Of a stretch of 64,000 bases of DNA, positions 7,859-14,899 are shown one piece after another. The DNA comes from Candidatus Hydrogenedentota bacterium (GTDB taxonomy: Bacteria > Hydrogenedentota > Hydrogenedentia > Hydrogenedentales > JAEUWI01), in assembly GCA_016791475.1 (NCBI GenBank), contig JAEUWI010000020.1, positions 1 through 64,000 of the forward strand. The letters run 5' to 3'. Each line of letters begins with the position of its first letter. Position 1 is the stretch's first letter. The notes under the pieces are model-generated. The model was not told the origin of the DNA and did not search any database. It saw only the letters and a program-made list of their open reading frames with translations. The position numbers and the translations under genes were made by a program.

Positions 7859-8920
7859 TTGAGTCGCTTGTGCTGGCTGCTGCTTTTCATTAGCGTTCCA
7901 GCTTTCGCCGATGATCGTCCCTGGCCCGCGCTGCCTTCGGAGAACGCTTCAGCCGAGCTGCCCGCGCAGGAATGGGCGTTCCAGCCCGGTCCCCGCACGA
8001 TCACGGCCTATGTCTATTACTCCGGCGGAGCACTGGCAAACGTCAACACCGAGACGGGGCTCTTTCTGAGCCTCCACAACTGGGGCGGCACGAACGCCAT
8101 CGGCGCGCCCGATCCGCTGGTGCTGGCCGAGCGCTACAATGTCGTGGCGATCTGTGTGGACTATCTCCAGAGCGGGAAATACGACGAAGCCACCCAGCCG
8201 CCCTACGATTTTGGCTATCTTCAAGCGCTGGATGCGCTGCGCGCACTCTACTGGGTGCGCAAGGGGTTGATCGACGGCGGCCATGCCTATCACGATGGTC
8301 GGACCTATGCCGCGGGCGGCTCGGGAGGCGGCAACGTTAGTCACATGGCCAACAAGCTGGCGCCCCGTACCTTCGCGGCGATTGTGGATTGCTCGGGCAT
8401 GGCGAAGTTGAGTTATGACATCGCCTTTGGTCGTCCGGGGGGCTCCTATCTCGACGCGGGCTACAGCCGCAACCGGAAGAGTCCGGACTATCTCTCGAAG
8501 GATGCGCGCGACCTTCGCGACATTGGCTTTCCTTCACACCTCACGCAGATGGTGGCGCTGGGCAACGAGGCGCGGGTCTTTGTCGTCCACGGTGCGCGGG
8601 ACAAGGTGTGTCCCACGGCGGACAAGCAGCGGCTGGTGCGGAACATGACGCGGGCGGGCTTGAAGATCGACGCACGCTTCATTGGCGAAAAGGATCTCGA
8701 CGGCGAGGTGTTCAAGGACACGGGCCACAGCGTGGGGGACCGCACCCGGATCTTGCAGCACGTAGCGGATGCCGCGTTGCTGCCGGGAAGTCCCGATGCC
8801 GCCGTGCGAAAGGGAGCCAGCGATTTCGAGCGGCGCGAGGTGATTCGCTACGCAACGAAGAACGGCGCGTGGGAAATAGATTTCGCGGCGGGGTATCCCG
8901 TGGGACGCTTTGTTCCGTAG
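7859..8920 (+). CDS. Secreted alpha/beta hydrolase (DUF2920-type)
   Basis: A 353-aa protein with an N-terminal signal peptide (LLLFISVPAFA, cleavage near residue 17). It has a nucleophile elbow GGSGGG (Ser155), acid Asp248 in HGARDKV and His290 in DTGHS, giving a complete hydrolase triad in the order and spacing of DUF2920-like proteins. TTG at 7859 is chosen because GGAG lies seven bases upstream and it begins the signal peptide. No in-frame ATG is better placed, and the frame upstream runs through the repeat array. The TAG stop lies inside the outer inverted repeat of a palindromic element. Confidence 0.72.
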   Translation: MSRLCWLLLFISVPAFADDRPWPALPSENASAELPAQEWAFQPGPRTITAYVYYSGGALANVNTETGLFLSLHNWGGTNAIGAPDPLVLAERYNVVAICVDYLQSGKYDEATQPPYDFGYLQALDALRALYWVRKGLIDGGHAYHDGRTYAAGGSGGGNVSHMANKLAPRTFAAIVDCSGMAKLSYDIAFGRPGGSYLDAGYSRNRKSPDYLSKDARDLRDIGFPSHLTQMVALGNEARVFVVHGARDKVCPTADKQRLVRNMTRAGLKIDARFIGEKDLDGEVFKDTGHSVGDRTRILQHVADAALLPGSPDAAVRKGASDFERREVIRYATKNGAWEIDFAAGYPVGRFVP

Positions 8921-9150
8921 GGACAGCGTCGCCCCGAGTCTGAATGTAGCGAATCGTACCGCTGGTGCACAATTTCGCCCGCGTAGGGCGAAAATCACTT
9001 CCACTGGCGAGGCTGTCCTGTCGTCAGCGAGGGGGACGGGGATTTTCAGCGCTGACATTGCGTCGCGAAAGATTCTGATTTCTAAGAGTAGCTTACGCGA
9101 GGCTGAGAGGTGCGTTGGCAGTGCCAAGCCACGACGTCATACGACAGGAC
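8915..9150. repeat. Palindromic intergenic element, copy 1, left part (interrupted by the IS)
   Basis: The outer arm (8915-8936) is a perfect 22-nt inverted match to 10826-10847. The inner arm GGCGAGGCTGTCCTGTCGT (9006-9024) is inverted at 9141-9150, where the match breaks off; the missing half of that arm reappears at 10748 beyond the IS. The rejoined element would be about 336 bp. Copies at 38909 and 53045 share the inner-arm consensus. No gene was seen in it. Confidence 0.8.
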
Positions 9151-9305
9151 ATCCATGATAGGTTTTTGTCAAGCGACGAATGGGAGATTCGTCTCCGCTG
9201 GGCTTCATACCTGGGTTTGTATGCTATTCTAGACTTGCCTGCCCGGAGGATACGGCAACGCTGGCGAGCGACCGGAGCGCCGCAGCAGGCGGGTTATACG
9301 GATGA

Positions 9306-9340
9306 GGGCGGTTCGGCGTTGTCGTTCCGCCCTATTTTTT
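9306..9340 (+). terminator. Terminator-like hairpin in the long end of the IS
   Basis: GGGCGG...CCGCCC around a 14-nt loop is followed by TATTTTTT on the plus strand. It would stop transcription entering the element from the left, or end an unrecognised plus-strand RNA beginning around 9230. The GC-rich stretch 9238-9290 just before it also has pairing potential. Confidence 0.5.
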
Positions 9341-9439
9341 CAATGTCATCTGGCAACCCTCTAAAGCGTTAAACGCACAGTATGGTCGAGCGCACCTTGC
9401 TTGTTACCTCATTGGGCCAACGGGGATCGATGGGATCAA

Positions 9440-9600
9440 CGTGACCAGACATCCATTTGCAGCATCCGAGCGCCGGAGCGCCTTCGCCGAAGTTTGAGTT
9501 TGGGTAAACCCGCCGGCCTCCAAACAGCCCCAAGGGGTATCGTGGAAGCTCCACTTGCCCAGTCCTGTCGACGGGAGGACCGGCGGAAAAAAAGTGCGCG
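9440..9600 (-). ncRNA. Candidate bridge RNA of the IS110-family element
   Basis: On the recombinase strand, just after its stop, CCGCCGGTCCTCC (9586-9574) pairs with GGAGGCCGGCGG (9521-9510), a 12-bp stem with one bulge. It closes an internal loop with an inner hairpin GTGGAGCTTCCAC (9554-9542). The 5' loop strand holds CGACAGGAC (9570-9562), complementary to one insertion flank. The 3' strand holds GGGGCTGT (9531-9524), identical to the other flank plus core. A second loop around hairpin 9486-9467 has TCAAAC (9497-9492), complementary to the element's left end, and ATGGATGT (9456-9449), identical to its right end plus core. This two-loop guide layout is that described for IS621 bridge RNAs. 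Ends of the RNA are estimates. Confidence 0.65.
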
Positions 9601-9610
9601 GATAGGCGGT

Positions 9611-10648
9611 TCAGGCCCTGGTAAACATTGTGAATTCCTTTTGGGTCTTGTCGACGCACATCAGATAAGCCACCAGTTTTCGCGCGACAGCCAGCGTGGC
9701 CTGGTTGCTGTTCGCGCCCTCGGCCAGCGCCTTGTCGTGGGCCTCCTTGAGTTGAGGATTGAAAGTCGGGCCCTTCTTGGCCGCTTCGATGAGCACCCAC
9801 TGAATGTGGGGATTGCGTTGCTTGGACAGGGGGCCGCGTGTACTCTTGCCCGCAGACTCGCGCAGGGCGCTGCACAACCCGCAGTAGCTGACCGCCTTCT
9901 TAACCGAGGAGAAGCGCCAGGGATCCCCGATTTCCAGGGCCCACGTCAGCGCGGTTATCGGGCCAACCCCGCGAATGCTCTGGAGACGAGTCACACGTTC
10001 GGAAAGCAGTGTGTGCTTCTCCAGCTCTCGCACAATCATCCGCTGGTTCTGTTCGAAGGCTTCCACGCTGCCCCGCGCCAGCATTAGCAGGTTCTTCACC
10101 GACGCCGGTGTGTCTTGCAAGTTGTCCATCAGGTGTGTAAAGTAACGCTTCTGGTGCAGTTTGTCGCTGTCATACTCCTCGCCCACTTCCATGAGAAAGC
10201 CGCCCAGCCGGTTCTTGAAGCGCGTGGACTCGCACTTGAGCAGGTTGCGGTACCGCAACGCACGGCGCAGTTCGCGCAGCGCGCGGGGGAGCATAAAACA
10301 CTCCGGGAAGAAATTGGCCTGCAGCAGGCTGGCCAGAGCACGCGCATCCATCCGGTCGTTCTTCTTCTTGCCCGCCCCAATCGCCTTCAGCTTATGTGGA
10401 GAGCCAACTTTAACCGCGCACCCCAGTGACTCCAGGTAATCATAAATCCAGGCAGTGAACATCGTGGCCTCCATCCCAAACTCCCGCTGGCCGCGGAAGC
10501 TGCTGCGAAGACCTTTGACCCAATCGCCAATCTCTGTCCGGTTGGCATTTATACGGCCTTCAGCGACTCTTTCGCCACACGCATTTATAACACAGTAAGA
10601 GATGGTTTTCTTGTGGACATCCATACCCACGGCGTAGTACTTTCGCAT
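9611..10648 (-). CDS. IS110-family recombinase (transposase)
   Basis: A complete 345-aa DEDD recombinase. The N-terminal RuvC-like part has Asp10 (GMDVHK), Glu60 (GMEAT), and Asp98 and Asp101 (NDRMDA). The C-terminal Tnp_20 domain starts near residue 222 (SIRGVGPITA) and carries the candidate catalytic serine Ser264 in ESAGKSTRG. Length and residue spacing match active IS110 members such as IS621. The ATG at 10648 has AAGGAG seven bases upstream, and no frameshift is seen, so the element looks functional. It acts on DNA guided by a bridge RNA. Confidence 0.92.
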   Translation of the reverse strand: MRKYYAVGMDVHKKTISYCVINACGERVAEGRINANRTEIGDWVKGLRSSFRGQREFGMEATMFTAWIYDYLESLGCAVKVGSPHKLKAIGAGKKKNDRMDARALASLLQANFFPECFMLPRALRELRRALRYRNLLKCESTRFKNRLGGFLMEVGEEYDSDKLHQKRYFTHLMDNLQDTPASVKNLLMLARGSVEAFEQNQRMIVRELEKHTLLSERVTRLQSIRGVGPITALTWALEIGDPWRFSSVKKAVSYCGLCSALRESAGKSTRGPLSKQRNPHIQWVLIEAAKKGPTFNPQLKEAHDKALAEGANSNQATLAVARKLVAYLMCVDKTQKEFTMFTRA

Positions 10649-10664
10649 GAGAGGTCTCCTTATA

Positions 10665-10709
10665 TGGGTTTAGAGTGAAGCGACTGTTGACCCGTTTATT
10701 CTAAACCCA
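10665..10709 (-). other. Hairpin in the upstream end of the IS, before the recombinase ribosome site
   Basis: TGGGTTTAGA (10665-10674) and TCTAAACCCA (10700-10709) are perfect 10-nt inverted repeats in the recombinase leader, three bases upstream of its AAGGAG. It may insulate the gene from outside transcription by trapping the ribosome site, a feature known for other IS leaders. This role is inferred. Confidence 0.5.
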
Positions 10710-10747
10710 GGGAGGCTTCTTCCAACAAGCCCCCTATACATTCAAAC

Positions 10748-10847
10748 AGCCCCGCCGGTTAACGCAAACTTTGCCCGACCAGAGAGTACCTTCGGGTACA
10801 GAGCCCGTTTCGCTTTTTGCTATCGCGGGGCGACGCTGTCCCTACGG
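10748..10847. repeat. Palindromic intergenic element, copy 1, right part
   Basis: It begins with the rest of the inner arm (AGCCCCGCC) and ends with the outer arm at 10826-10847, the perfect 22-nt inverse of 8915-8936. The small hairpin GTACCTTCGGGTAC (10787-10800) lies between. It lies about 36 bp beyond the stop of the leftward ArsR gene. Confidence 0.8.
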
Positions 10848-10883
10848 CTTCCGCACGTTTCTCGCTTCTTAGCACCAGTCCGT

Positions 10884-11207
10884 TTAGTCCTTCCCTTCCA
10901 GCCTATTTTTCAATCGCACCAGCGGCCCGGCCCAGAGATCTTCAAATGGGCTCACCCAGCGCTCGTAAATCATGCGGATGGGAATCACGTTGAGCGAGTT
11001 GATTCGCCTGCGCCCTTCCGCCTTCGTCAGTATCAGTCCCGCTTCGCGGAGCACATCCATGTGCTTCATCACCGCGAAGCGGGACAAATCGGGAAAGAGC
11101 GCCACGAGGTCCGTGGTGGTGCGGGGGCCCAGTCGCAATTCATCAAGAATCGCGCGGCGCGTCGGGTCGGCCAGGGCCTTCCAAATGGCGTCGAGGCTGT
11201 CGTCCAT
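10884..11207 (-). CDS. ArsR-family winged-helix transcriptional regulator
   Basis: A 107-aa DNA-binding protein. The helix-turn-helix begins with IWKALADPTRRAILDEL and continues through the recognition region LSRFAVMKHMDVLREAGL and the wing LTKAEGRRR, the standard ArsR/HTH_20 layout. No metal-binding cysteines are seen. The ATG at 11207 is chosen; a GTG at 11225 would add six residues. It follows an SRPBCC-domain gene by 30 bp, a very common pairing in which the regulator controls its partner. The ligand is unknown. Confidence 0.88.
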   Translation of the reverse strand: MDDSLDAIWKALADPTRRAILDELRLGPRTTTDLVALFPDLSRFAVMKHMDVLREAGLILTKAEGRRRINSLNVIPIRMIYERWVSPFEDLWAGPLVRLKNRLEGKD

Positions 11208-11237
11208 GGGGCGGGAGTGTAACACGGGCGCGCCGCG

Positions 11238-11666
11238 TCAGCCCTCCGCCGTGGCCTTCGCCTTCGCCAGCATTTCGCCCCAGCCCTTGGTCATGCCTTC
11301 ACGCATTTCATCGGGGATGACGCCCAGGCACTGGTGGCGGAACTTCATTTTCGCCCCGCTCGCCGTTTCCTCGATGCGAACGATGATGTTGTTCGCCACG
11401 GGCGCGGACATGAAGAGGGGACCGCAGAATTCAATCAGGTGCGGCGGCTTGATCGATTGCACGTGCGCCCACAGGTGGCCCGTGTTGTTGCCGAAATCCC
11501 GGAACCAGCGGCCCCCGGGCCACAATTCCATCTTCATCGGCGTATTCCCGCCGGGTCCATTGATCATTTCCTCCACATAACCATCAAAGACGGCCTGGGG
11601 CGTTGCGGCGATGTCGAGTTCCAGTTCGATGTTCATGATGGAGGGGGTTTCGGGTGTGGTGGACAT
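11238..11666 (-). CDS. SRPBCC / AHSA1-like ligand-binding protein
   Basis: A 142-aa protein of the START-like helix-grip fold (activator of Hsp90 ATPase homolog 1-like). The family pattern is visible: an N-terminal strand with IAATPQAVFDGYV, a central WPGGRWFRDFG segment and the C-terminal helix GMTKGWGEMLAKA. The ATG at 11666 follows CAAGGAG by about ten bases. It is the first gene of a two-gene unit with the ArsR regulator. Such proteins bind small hydrophobic ligands; the specific one cannot be told. Confidence 0.85.
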   Translation of the reverse strand: MSTTPETPSIMNIELELDIAATPQAVFDGYVEEMINGPGGNTPMKMELWPGGRWFRDFGNNTGHLWAHVQSIKPPHLIEFCGPLFMSAPVANNIIVRIEETASGAKMKFRHQCLGVIPDEMREGMTKGWGEMLAKAKATAEG

Positions 11667-11804
11667 GGTCTTGAAAACTCCTTGGGGTTCGTTGCTGCCA
11701 ATACGTGACTAAATGGTAACGTATTGGGCCGGGCTTGTCAAGGGGGTTGTGGACGGAGTGGATTCGCCGCGGCGAATGGACGAGGTGGCGGGGACGGCGA
11801 TTTT

Positions 11805-12803
11805 TCAGTGTGCGTCGGCCCACGCGCTATAGCGCGCCAGCACGTCTTCCCGGCTCGTAAAGAGCGTTACCACAACCCGCATTTTGTACCCATACGTCTG
11901 GCCGACCTTCGGCTCGCGGATCACATATTGCCAGTCCCACGCAGGACTGTGGGGATCGGGCTTGCCCGATTCGTCCTTGATGAAGTTCCACAGGGCAAAG
12001 CGCATCGGCTCGATCTGGTTGAACATGAGGATATAGGCGAGGGTGTCGTCCTTCGTGGCGAGATCGTGGTCGCCATCGATGAGGCCGAAGTAGAAGGGCA
12101 GTACGAAATGCTTTGCAGGGTGCTCAATGATGTTGAGCGACTTCGATTCCGCTTCATAGGGCAGAGGCGCGACACCCTTCGCGGCCACGGTGCCGGTCTC
12201 GAAGCCCTGGGCGTCGCTGGTGGCCTCGCCGAATTGAAGCCAGCTCTCCTCGCCACCGGTGGTTCCCCAGAAGTGAATAGGCCGCTCGACGGTGCGCGCC
12301 ATATAGCTCGCCCACATGAACGCGAGGTAACCTTGAGGCCAGGATTCCCGCGTGGGCGTTGCGGAGAACGTCATATCAATGGCGTCGGGCTCCACGAAGG
12401 TGTAGGTCATGGTGCAGTCCACGCCCCACGAGGACGATGCGGCGGGCCAGTGAAGCGACGCCTGTTTTCCGTCTTGTTTGAGGAGCACATTCGGCTCCAC
12501 GCGCGGGGTGAACATGGAGATGGCGGCATCGGTCGCCGCACCGTTGAAGATGTGCTCGAAGTTGAGCCCCACCTGTTTGGCGCGGTAGATGCTCATGTCC
12601 GGGCAGAGGCGGTGACTCAGCAAATTGAAGCCGCCGCCGTCGCGCTTCGCGTTGCCTTCATTGTCGAGGAGCCAGCCGGATAGATCGGCGTTGCTCAGGA
12701 AGACTTCATTGGCGGGATTGCCGTTTACGGCGCGGCCGGGTTCGGTGGTGTCGGCACAGGTGACGGCGGCGAACAGAAACGAGCAGAAAAGCGAGCGAAT
12801 CAT
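11805..12803 (-). CDS. Secreted protein of unknown function
   Basis: A 332-aa protein with a short signal peptide (MIRSLFCSFLFAAVTCA). The ATG at 12803 has GGGAG eight bases upstream; the open frame continues upstream only as a shadow of the helicase gene. The mature part is rich in aromatic residues and strand-like segments (for example VDCTMTYTFVEPDAIDMTFS), which suggests a beta-sandwich of the kind seen in carbohydrate-active or galactose mutarotase-like folds. I do not recognise the family. It ends 140 bp from the SRPBCC start. Confidence 0.65.
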   Translation of the reverse strand: MIRSLFCSFLFAAVTCADTTEPGRAVNGNPANEVFLSNADLSGWLLDNEGNAKRDGGGFNLLSHRLCPDMSIYRAKQVGLNFEHIFNGAATDAAISMFTPRVEPNVLLKQDGKQASLHWPAASSSWGVDCTMTYTFVEPDAIDMTFSATPTRESWPQGYLAFMWASYMARTVERPIHFWGTTGGEESWLQFGEATSDAQGFETGTVAAKGVAPLPYEAESKSLNIIEHPAKHFVLPFYFGLIDGDHDLATKDDTLAYILMFNQIEPMRFALWNFIKDESGKPDPHSPAWDWQYVIREPKVGQTYGYKMRVVVTLFTSREDVLARYSAWADAH

Positions 12804-12856
12804 GGCGTGGATCTCCCGGAGGCACAGAATAACACGTCCGGGGCGCGATGGCGACG

Positions 12857-14569
12857 TTAACCGGGGAGCTGCGAGGCCTCTTCCGCCGCCAGCACCTGAT
12901 CCTCGGTCAGGATCTCGTAGCGATAGCCTTGCTCCGTCAGAAACAACTGCCGCTTCACCGAGTAGTCTTGATCGCAGGTGTCGCGGGAGACCAGCGAGTA
13001 AAACCGCGCCACCACGTTCTCCTCGCTCTTGGGCCGCAGGATTCGCCCGAGGCGCTGGGCCTCCTCCTGGCGGCTGCCGAAGGTGCCGGAAACCTGAATG
13101 GCGATGTTGGCGTCGGGCAGGTCGATGGCGAAGTTGGCCACCTTGGACACGATGAGCAGCTTGATTTCGCCGGTGCGGAAGGCCGCATAAAGCTTTTCGC
13201 GCTCGCCGTTGGGCGTGCGCCCGGTAATGATGGGCGCACCGAACTTCTTTGAAAGCTCCTTGAGCTGATCGAGGAACTGGCCGATGATGAGGACATTGTC
13301 GTCCTTGTGCCGGTTGATGAGAAACTCGCACATTCTGGCCTTGGACGGATTGCACGAGGCGATGCGAAACTTCAGGCGCTTGGGCGACACGGCGTAGTTG
13401 TAGCGCTCGCTCTCGGGCAGGCGGATGCGGATTTCGGAGCAGATGGCCGTGGCGATCCAGCCCTGCTTTTCCAGCACCTTCCAGGGCACGTCGTATTTCT
13501 TTGGGCCGATGAGGCTGAAGACGTCGTCCTCCCGGGCGTCTTCGCGCACGAGGGTGGCGGTGAGCCCGAGACGCCGGCGCGCCTGGAGGGAGGCCGTGGC
13601 GCGGAACACGGGCGCGGGCAGGAGATGGACCTCGTCGTAGATCACCAGGCCCCACTGCCCCTCGTCGAAAAGGCCAAAGTGCAAAAAGGGGCCGTCTTTC
13701 GTCTTGCGGTAGGTCAGCACCTGATAGGTGGCCAGGGTCACCGGGCGGATAGTCTTGGTCTCGCCGCTGTACTCGCCGATCTGATCTTCCGTCAGGTCGG
13801 TCTTGTCGAGAATCTCATTCTTCCATTGGCGCAGGGCCACGGTATTGGTCGTAAGAATCAAGGTATGGGTCTTCACGGTCGCCAGGGCCCCGATAGCGAC
13901 CACCGTCTTCCCCGCGCCGCAGGGCAGCACCACGACGCCGCTGCCACCCCGGTTGGTGCCGTTGGCGTGGAAGGCCTCCACCGATTCTTTCTGGTACTTG
14001 CGCAGGCCAAACTCCCGCCCCGAAAGGCAGGTTTCCCGCAGGTTCACCGTCAGCGGTGCGCCCTCGGCATAGCCCGCAAGGTCTTCCACGGGGAAACCCA
14101 GCTTGATCAGGGCGCATTTGACGTTGCCCCGATCCGCCGGCTTCACCAGAATCCGCTTCATGTCCGGCGTGCCCGTCACATATGGCTGGACCGATTTCTG
14201 GTTGAGAATTTCCATGATCAGCATGGAATCGTCGGATTCGATGACCAGTTGGCCGTCTTCGGGCTGCTTGTACAGCTTGAGGCGGCCATAACGCCCGATT
14301 TGCTCTTCCACTTCCGCCGTTATGTTCTGGGGAATCTCATACTTGCTGTAGAGCAGCAGTCCATCCAGCACCTCCTTCACCGTCATGCCCGCCGCCGCCG
14401 CATTCCAGAGCGAGAGGGGCGTGATGCGGTAGGTGTGGATGTGTTCCGGTGATTTTACCAGCTCCGCAAAACCCGCAAGGCAGTCCCGCGCCTCGGCGTA
14501 AGCGGGCCCATCGGTTTCGAGCAGGATCGAGCGATCAGATTGGACGATTACAGGTTTATCGGTTGCCAT
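12857..14569 (-). CDS. XPB/Ssl2-like superfamily 2 DNA helicase
   Basis: A 570-aa bacterial XPB. The N-terminal third is the helicase-associated domain; Walker A PCGAGKT is at 216-222, the DEVH box at 312-315, and GLTATLVRED at 335-344 includes the RED motif specific to XPB. The C-terminal helicase lobe holds QRLGRILRPK. It is an ATP-dependent 3'-5' DNA translocase of the kind linked to repair. The ATG at 14569 has no clear ribosome site; a GTG at 14587 is the alternative. Its promoter region is divergent from the NfeD operon and contains two tandem arrays. Confidence 0.9.
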   Translation of the reverse strand: MATDKPVIVQSDRSILLETDGPAYAEARDCLAGFAELVKSPEHIHTYRITPLSLWNAAAAGMTVKEVLDGLLLYSKYEIPQNITAEVEEQIGRYGRLKLYKQPEDGQLVIESDDSMLIMEILNQKSVQPYVTGTPDMKRILVKPADRGNVKCALIKLGFPVEDLAGYAEGAPLTVNLRETCLSGREFGLRKYQKESVEAFHANGTNRGGSGVVVLPCGAGKTVVAIGALATVKTHTLILTTNTVALRQWKNEILDKTDLTEDQIGEYSGETKTIRPVTLATYQVLTYRKTKDGPFLHFGLFDEGQWGLVIYDEVHLLPAPVFRATASLQARRRLGLTATLVREDAREDDVFSLIGPKKYDVPWKVLEKQGWIATAICSEIRIRLPESERYNYAVSPKRLKFRIASCNPSKARMCEFLINRHKDDNVLIIGQFLDQLKELSKKFGAPIITGRTPNGEREKLYAAFRTGEIKLLIVSKVANFAIDLPDANIAIQVSGTFGSRQEEAQRLGRILRPKSEENVVARFYSLVSRDTCDQDYSVKRQLFLTEQGYRYEILTEDQVLAAEEASQLPG

Positions 14570-14614
14570 AGCGCGGAAGTCTAACACAATCCGGGGAAAG
14601 TTGCACGCAGGTTT

Positions 14615-14664
14615 CAGGCTGTAGGCTGTAGGCTGTAGGCTGTAGGCTTCAGGCTTCAGGCTGT
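14615..14664 (+). repeat. Heptamer tandem array (GGCTGTA / GGCTTCA)
   Basis: About seven 7-bp units: GGCTGTA repeated, then GGCTTCA twice, then GGCTGTA again. It lies upstream of the XPB gene and directly beside the period-9 array. Confidence 0.8.
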
Positions 14665-14675
14665 AACGGGTTTTG

Positions 14676-14783
14676 TACGACCCATACGACCCATACGACC
14701 CATACGACCCATACGACCCATACGACCCATACGACCCATACGACCCATACGACCCATAAGACCCATAAGACCCATAAGACCCA
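14676..14783 (-). repeat. Period-9 array of 12 units (TACGACCCA x9, TAAGACCCA x3)
   Basis: The longest array in the window: nine exact TACGACCCA units followed by three TAAGACCCA units, without a break. The minus strand reads TGGGTCGTA, so GGG recurs every 9 nt twelve times, enough for three independent quadruplexes. It lies between the divergent XPB and NfeD genes, just upstream of a good promoter. The switch of unit type halfway suggests recent expansion. Confidence 0.9.
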
Positions 14784-14794
14784 TAAGGCTCCGA

Positions 14795-14824
14795 TTGACG
14801 ACCTGTTGACCCAGCACGTAGAAT
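14795..14824 (+). promoter_or_regulatory. Sigma70-type promoter of the NfeD-FloA operon
   Basis: TTGACG (14795-14800), an 18-bp spacer and TAGAAT (14819-14824) lie 76 bp before the NfeD start codon and directly after the 12-unit array. Confidence 0.5.
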
Positions 14825-14899
14825 AAAACTCCGGGTCCAGTGGTATAGGCGACGTGGCCCTGGTTCCGTAGGGCCGTTTTGAAGAGAGGACGTTTCCCC

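Larger units (their letters stand above)
9151..10747 (-). mobile_element. IS110-family insertion sequence, about 1.6 kb
   Basis: Boundaries come from the split palindromic arm: ...ACGACAGGAC stops at 9150 and AGCCCCGCC resumes at 10748. Rejoining gives an arm complementary to 9006-9024. Both junctions share AC (GT on the minus strand; 9149-9150 and 10746-10747), a likely core dinucleotide. There are no terminal inverted repeats, as expected for IS110. The element holds one DEDD recombinase gene on the minus strand, a 98-bp upstream end and a 460-bp downstream end with a candidate bridge RNA. Confidence 0.8.

Noticed and set aside
9148-9456. A separate 300-bp insertion flanked by GACATCCAT (9148-9156 and 9448-9456)
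   Set aside because: The 9449-9456 copy fits the donor guide matching the element's own end, so a second insertion is not needed.
9521-10753. Alternative IS boundaries marked by the 11-bp direct repeat CAAACAGCCCC (9521-9531 and 10743-10753)
   Set aside because: The broken palindromic arm places the left junction at 9150. The internal copy at 9521 is explained as the target guide plus loop of the bridge RNA, which must resemble the flank.
12804-13655. N-terminal extension of the secreted protein at 11805-12803
   Set aside because: It overlaps the XPB gene in another frame and lacks the signal peptide that starts at 12803.
14676-14783. CRISPR array
   Set aside because: The units are 9 bp with no spacers between them, and no cas gene lies nearby.
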